Source: Shewanella halifaxensis HAW-EB4
GTDB lineage: Bacteria; Pseudomonadota; Gammaproteobacteria; Enterobacterales; Shewanellaceae
Direction: 5' to 3'
NCBI RefSeq assembly: GCF_000019185.1
Contig: NC_010334.1
Location: 4,898,001-4,962,000 of the forward strand
Length of the DNA: 64,000 nucleotides
The position numbers and the translations under genes were made by a program. Of this stretch, positions 61,854 to 64,000 are shown piece after piece. The notes beneath the pieces are model-generated. The model did not search any database and was not told the DNA's origin. It worked only from the letters and a program-made list of their open reading frames with translations. Within the stretch, counting starts at the first letter, position 1, and every line of letters starts with the position of its first letter.

Positions 61854-62723
61854 ATGCGCAAACTCCCACCACTAAGAGCCTTACAGGTTTTTGAAGCCGC
61901 TGCCAGACAGTCTCATTTCTCACGTGCTGCAGCCGAGTTATGCATCACCCAAAGTGCGGTATCTCATCAGGTTAAACAGCTTGAAGAGCATTACGGCGAA
62001 CGCCTATTTAAACGAGAAGGACGACAACTGCGGCTCACTAGCAAAGGGGAGTTGCTATATCGAGAACTAGAGCGGATCTTTAACGAGTTGAGTGATTTAA
62101 GTATGCAGATCAGTGGTGACAGCAATGATCAACTTCGCCTTGCTGTATACAGCTCATTTGCGATCAAATGGCTAATTCCAAGACTCAGCGATTTTAGACG
62201 CCAACACCCTCAAATCAAGATCCGCCTCAACATGATCACCGATGACCCAGAGCTAAGTGATAACGTGGCAGATATGTTCATCACGGGCCAAAGTGGTCAA
62301 TTAGGTTATCACCATCACTTACTGCATAAAGAACGCTTAATTCCGGTTATTAGTCCAAACTTATTGGATCCAGATAGCCTAGCGTTGGACGAATTAGCTA
62401 AGCACCCGCTGCTGACGGTTGACGAAGGTCCACTGGGATTAGATTGGGATAGGTGGTTTGTAGCAAATAACTTAGTGCTACCCGCTGATCAGCAACAACA
62501 TATTTTTAGTCATGTGCTGTTAGCGATTGAAGCGGCCATTGCAGGCCAAGGGATAGCACTGGCATCAGACTTTATGGTGCAGGCTGATATTGAAAAAGGA
62601 TTGTTGGTCGAGCTTGACTTGCCTGATATTTTGACTGGATTTGAGTTCTATTTCAGCTGTAAACAACGTCGTCTGAAAGACCCCGCTATTGCGGCGTTTG
62701 TGAGCTGGTTAAGCCTGCAGTAA
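61854..62723 (+). CDS. LysR-family regulator, GcvA-like
   Basis: A 289-residue LysR protein starting 'MRKLPPLRALQVFEAAARQSHFSRAAAELCITQSAVSHQVKQLEEHYGERLFKREGRQLRLTSKGELLY', the GcvA/AmpR type, followed by the effector domain ('LRLAVYSSFAIKWLIPRLSDFRRQHPQI'). Divergent from the DMT transporter gene, so it may regulate that. The effector is unknown. Confidence 0.92.
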   Translation: MRKLPPLRALQVFEAAARQSHFSRAAAELCITQSAVSHQVKQLEEHYGERLFKREGRQLRLTSKGELLYRELERIFNELSDLSMQISGDSNDQLRLAVYSSFAIKWLIPRLSDFRRQHPQIKIRLNMITDDPELSDNVADMFITGQSGQLGYHHHLLHKERLIPVISPNLLDPDSLALDELAKHPLLTVDEGPLGLDWDRWFVANNLVLPADQQQHIFSHVLLAIEAAIAGQGIALASDFMVQADIEKGLLVELDLPDILTGFEFYFSCKQRRLKDPAIAAFVSWLSLQ

Positions 62724-62746
62724 CTTTATAAAACTAAGCTAATAAA

Positions 62747-62771
62747 AAAGCCAGCGACTATTGCTGGCTTT
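62747..62771. terminator. bidirectional terminator between LysR and trpS
   Basis: AAGCCAGC and GCTGGCTT pair around GACTATT, with an A-run before and TTT after; serves both the LysR gene (plus) and trpS (minus). Confidence 0.85.
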
Positions 62772-62800
62772 CAAGTTAGCAGTATAAATTAGTCGTCGAG

Positions 62801-63811
62801 TTAAACGATAAGACCAATTTTTTCGTAAACGTTCTTAATCGTCACCTCAGCGCGAGCCTGCGCCTTTTCAGCTCCGTCTCTCATCACTTGATTCAAGAAG
62901 TCATGGTCTGCACGGTACTCTTTAAAGCGCTGCTGCAGCGGCTCAAGCATACCGACAACGGCGTCACCCGTAGCCACTTTTAAATGACCATACATCTTGC
63001 CTTCAAACTCGGCTTCTAGGCTAGCAATCGACTGACCAGTACAGCCTGACATTAGGCTTAGCAAGTTAGAAACACCCGGCTTTTCGGCAACATCGAAGCG
63101 CACGACTGGTGGCTCTTGGCCATCTGTCATCGCCTTTTTGATCTTCTTCATGATCGCTTTTGGATCTTCAAGTAAGCCGATAACGTTATTACGGTTATCA
63201 TCAGACTTAGACATCTTCTTTAGTGGATCTTGCAGCGACATCACCTTAGCACCATGCTCAGGGATGAATGGCTCTGGGATCACGAAAGTTTCACCGTAAG
63301 CATTGTTAAAGCGAGTCGCGATATCACGGGTCAACTCTAGATGCTGCTTCTGATCTTGACCCACTGGGATCTCATTCGCTTGATAAAGCAAAATATCTGC
63401 TGCCATCAACACAGGGTAACTAAATAGACCCACGTTAATGTTGTTAGCATGCTTTTGCGACTTATCTTTAAACTGCGTCATGCGGTTTAGCTCACCCATC
63501 TGGGTGTAACAGTTTAGTGCCCAACCAAGTTGTGTGTGCTGTGGAACTTGAGACTGAATAAATACCGTGCTCTTCTTAGGATCAACACCACAAGCCAGAT
63601 ACAGTGCTAACGTATCAAGACACGCTTCACGTAGTTTGGCAGGATCTTGTCTGACAGTAATCGCATGCAGGTCAACGACGCAATAAAGGCAATCATGACT
63701 ATCTTGCATTGCAACCCACTGACGTAACGCGCCCATATAGTTGCCGATGGTCAGCTCGCCTGATGGCTGCGCTCCGCTTAGAACTACTGGTTTCGTTAAA
63801 GGGTTCGTCAT
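62801..63811 (-). CDS. trpS: tryptophanyl-tRNA synthetase
   Basis: A 336-residue class I synthetase with 'SGAQPSGELTIGNYMGALRQWV' (the HIGH-like TIGN), 'DILLYQANEIPVGQDQKQHLELTRDIA' and 'KKMSKSDDNRNNVIGLLED' (KMSKS). It charges tRNA-Trp. It is followed upstream by gph with only 5 bases between, a usual gph-trpS order. Confidence 0.97.
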   Translation of the reverse strand: MTNPLTKPVVLSGAQPSGELTIGNYMGALRQWVAMQDSHDCLYCVVDLHAITVRQDPAKLREACLDTLALYLACGVDPKKSTVFIQSQVPQHTQLGWALNCYTQMGELNRMTQFKDKSQKHANNINVGLFSYPVLMAADILLYQANEIPVGQDQKQHLELTRDIATRFNNAYGETFVIPEPFIPEHGAKVMSLQDPLKKMSKSDDNRNNVIGLLEDPKAIMKKIKKAMTDGQEPPVVRFDVAEKPGVSNLLSLMSGCTGQSIASLEAEFEGKMYGHLKVATGDAVVGMLEPLQQRFKEYRADHDFLNQVMRDGAEKAQARAEVTIKNVYEKIGLIV

Positions 63812-63816
63812 CTTGT

Positions 63817-64000
63817 TTATTGCTCCGTTGCTTTATCGCGCAATTTAAGTAGCGCGGTTATTTCACTAAATTGTTCACATACGGCGTCAGGGCCGCTTAG
63901 CCCAATATCTTCACCGTAGTTGTAGCCGTAGGTCAAGCCCACAGAGGCAACCTTAGCCGATTTTGCCGCTAATATATCGTTCTTTGAGTCACCGACCATC
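63817..64000 (-). CDS. gph: phosphoglycolate phosphatase, C-terminal part (cut by window edge)
   Basis: The 61 visible codons contain the HAD motif IV 'MVGDSKNDILAAKSAKVASVGLTYGYNYGEDI' and the Gph-like end. The gene continues past 64,000 on the minus strand and precedes trpS. It removes 2-phosphoglycolate made in DNA repair. Confidence 0.88.
   Translation of the reverse strand, partial: MVGDSKNDILAAKSAKVASVGLTYGYNYGEDIGLSGPDAVCEQFSEITALLKLRDKATEQ

Overview
The window looks like a chromosomal segment of a marine Shewanella-like gammaproteobacterium. The right flank holds the conserved block rnpB - rsmI - lpoA - yraN - diaA - dolP, followed by a LysR regulator, trpS and the end of gph. The left flank is rich in respiratory, outer-membrane and detoxification genes typical of such bacteria. 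The genus is an inference from gene order and protein style, not from a database search.

Region 1 (1-7,200) is an exported, Tat-dependent molybdopterin oxidoreductase module: membrane/propeller protein (cut by the window edge), catalytic subunit, four-cluster ferredoxin subunit, TorD-type chaperone, diheme-type cytochrome b and a porin. Region 2 (7,200-14,600) is mixed housekeeping: YgiQ radical SAM protein, a frameshifted MAPEG gene, a ThrE-type exporter, an Omp85-like protein, a small lipoprotein and an SMR transporter. Region 3 (14,650-22,600) is a formaldehyde/alcohol detoxification regulon: fghA, class III ADH, a DksA-like zinc protein, gfa, an iron-type ADH, a LysR regulator and an NDH-2-like flavoprotein. 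Four copies of a dyad TTACC-N4-RGTAA lie in front of the SMR gene, the class III ADH, the Fe-ADH/LysR pair and the NDH-2 gene, and I propose them as the operator of the LysR protein. Region 4 (22,600-31,400) couples an anaerobic sulfatase-maturing enzyme, a Tsx-like channel and a Cys-type sulfatase to a ProXWV-type betaine/choline-like ABC importer and a porin.

Region 5 (about 31,450-55,870) is a mosaic of integrated elements at the 3' end of rnpB. The current element runs from an att core at 32,579 to one at 55,862, carries its tyrosine integrase at the rnpB end, and has triplets of GTGTAACA spaced exactly 12 bp just inside both ends (arm-type integrase sites). Two further att-like scars, each with its own hairpin terminator, lie to the left (31,453 and 31,539), and a lone Fe(II)/2OG oxygenase-like gene sits between them and the present element, so several elements seem to have used the same site. 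The cargo is AT-rich and modular: HTH repressor plus small protein, AlpA-like factor, an LRAT-like cysteine protein divergent from a membrane-anchored XRE regulator, a HEPN-motif protein and a P-loop ATPase, a DUF6884/GIY-YIG pair (the latter frameshifted), a Rep-like protein with two identical dyads, a CoiA-like nuclease with coiled coil, a tyrosine recombinase/double-AAA operon, and a type II restriction-modification pair (m5C methyltransferase and an MvaI/BcnI-like endonuclease with a long N-terminal extension). Related 27-bp sequences occur in several of the gaps between these modules.

Region 6 (55,850-64,000) is core chromosome: RNase P RNA, 16S rRNA methyltransferase, cell-envelope lipoproteins, DnaA-associated DiaA, a DMT transporter, LysR, trpS and gph. 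Three genes (MAPEG, GIY-YIG, DUF2787) appear to be broken by single-base indels, which could be biological or sequencing error.
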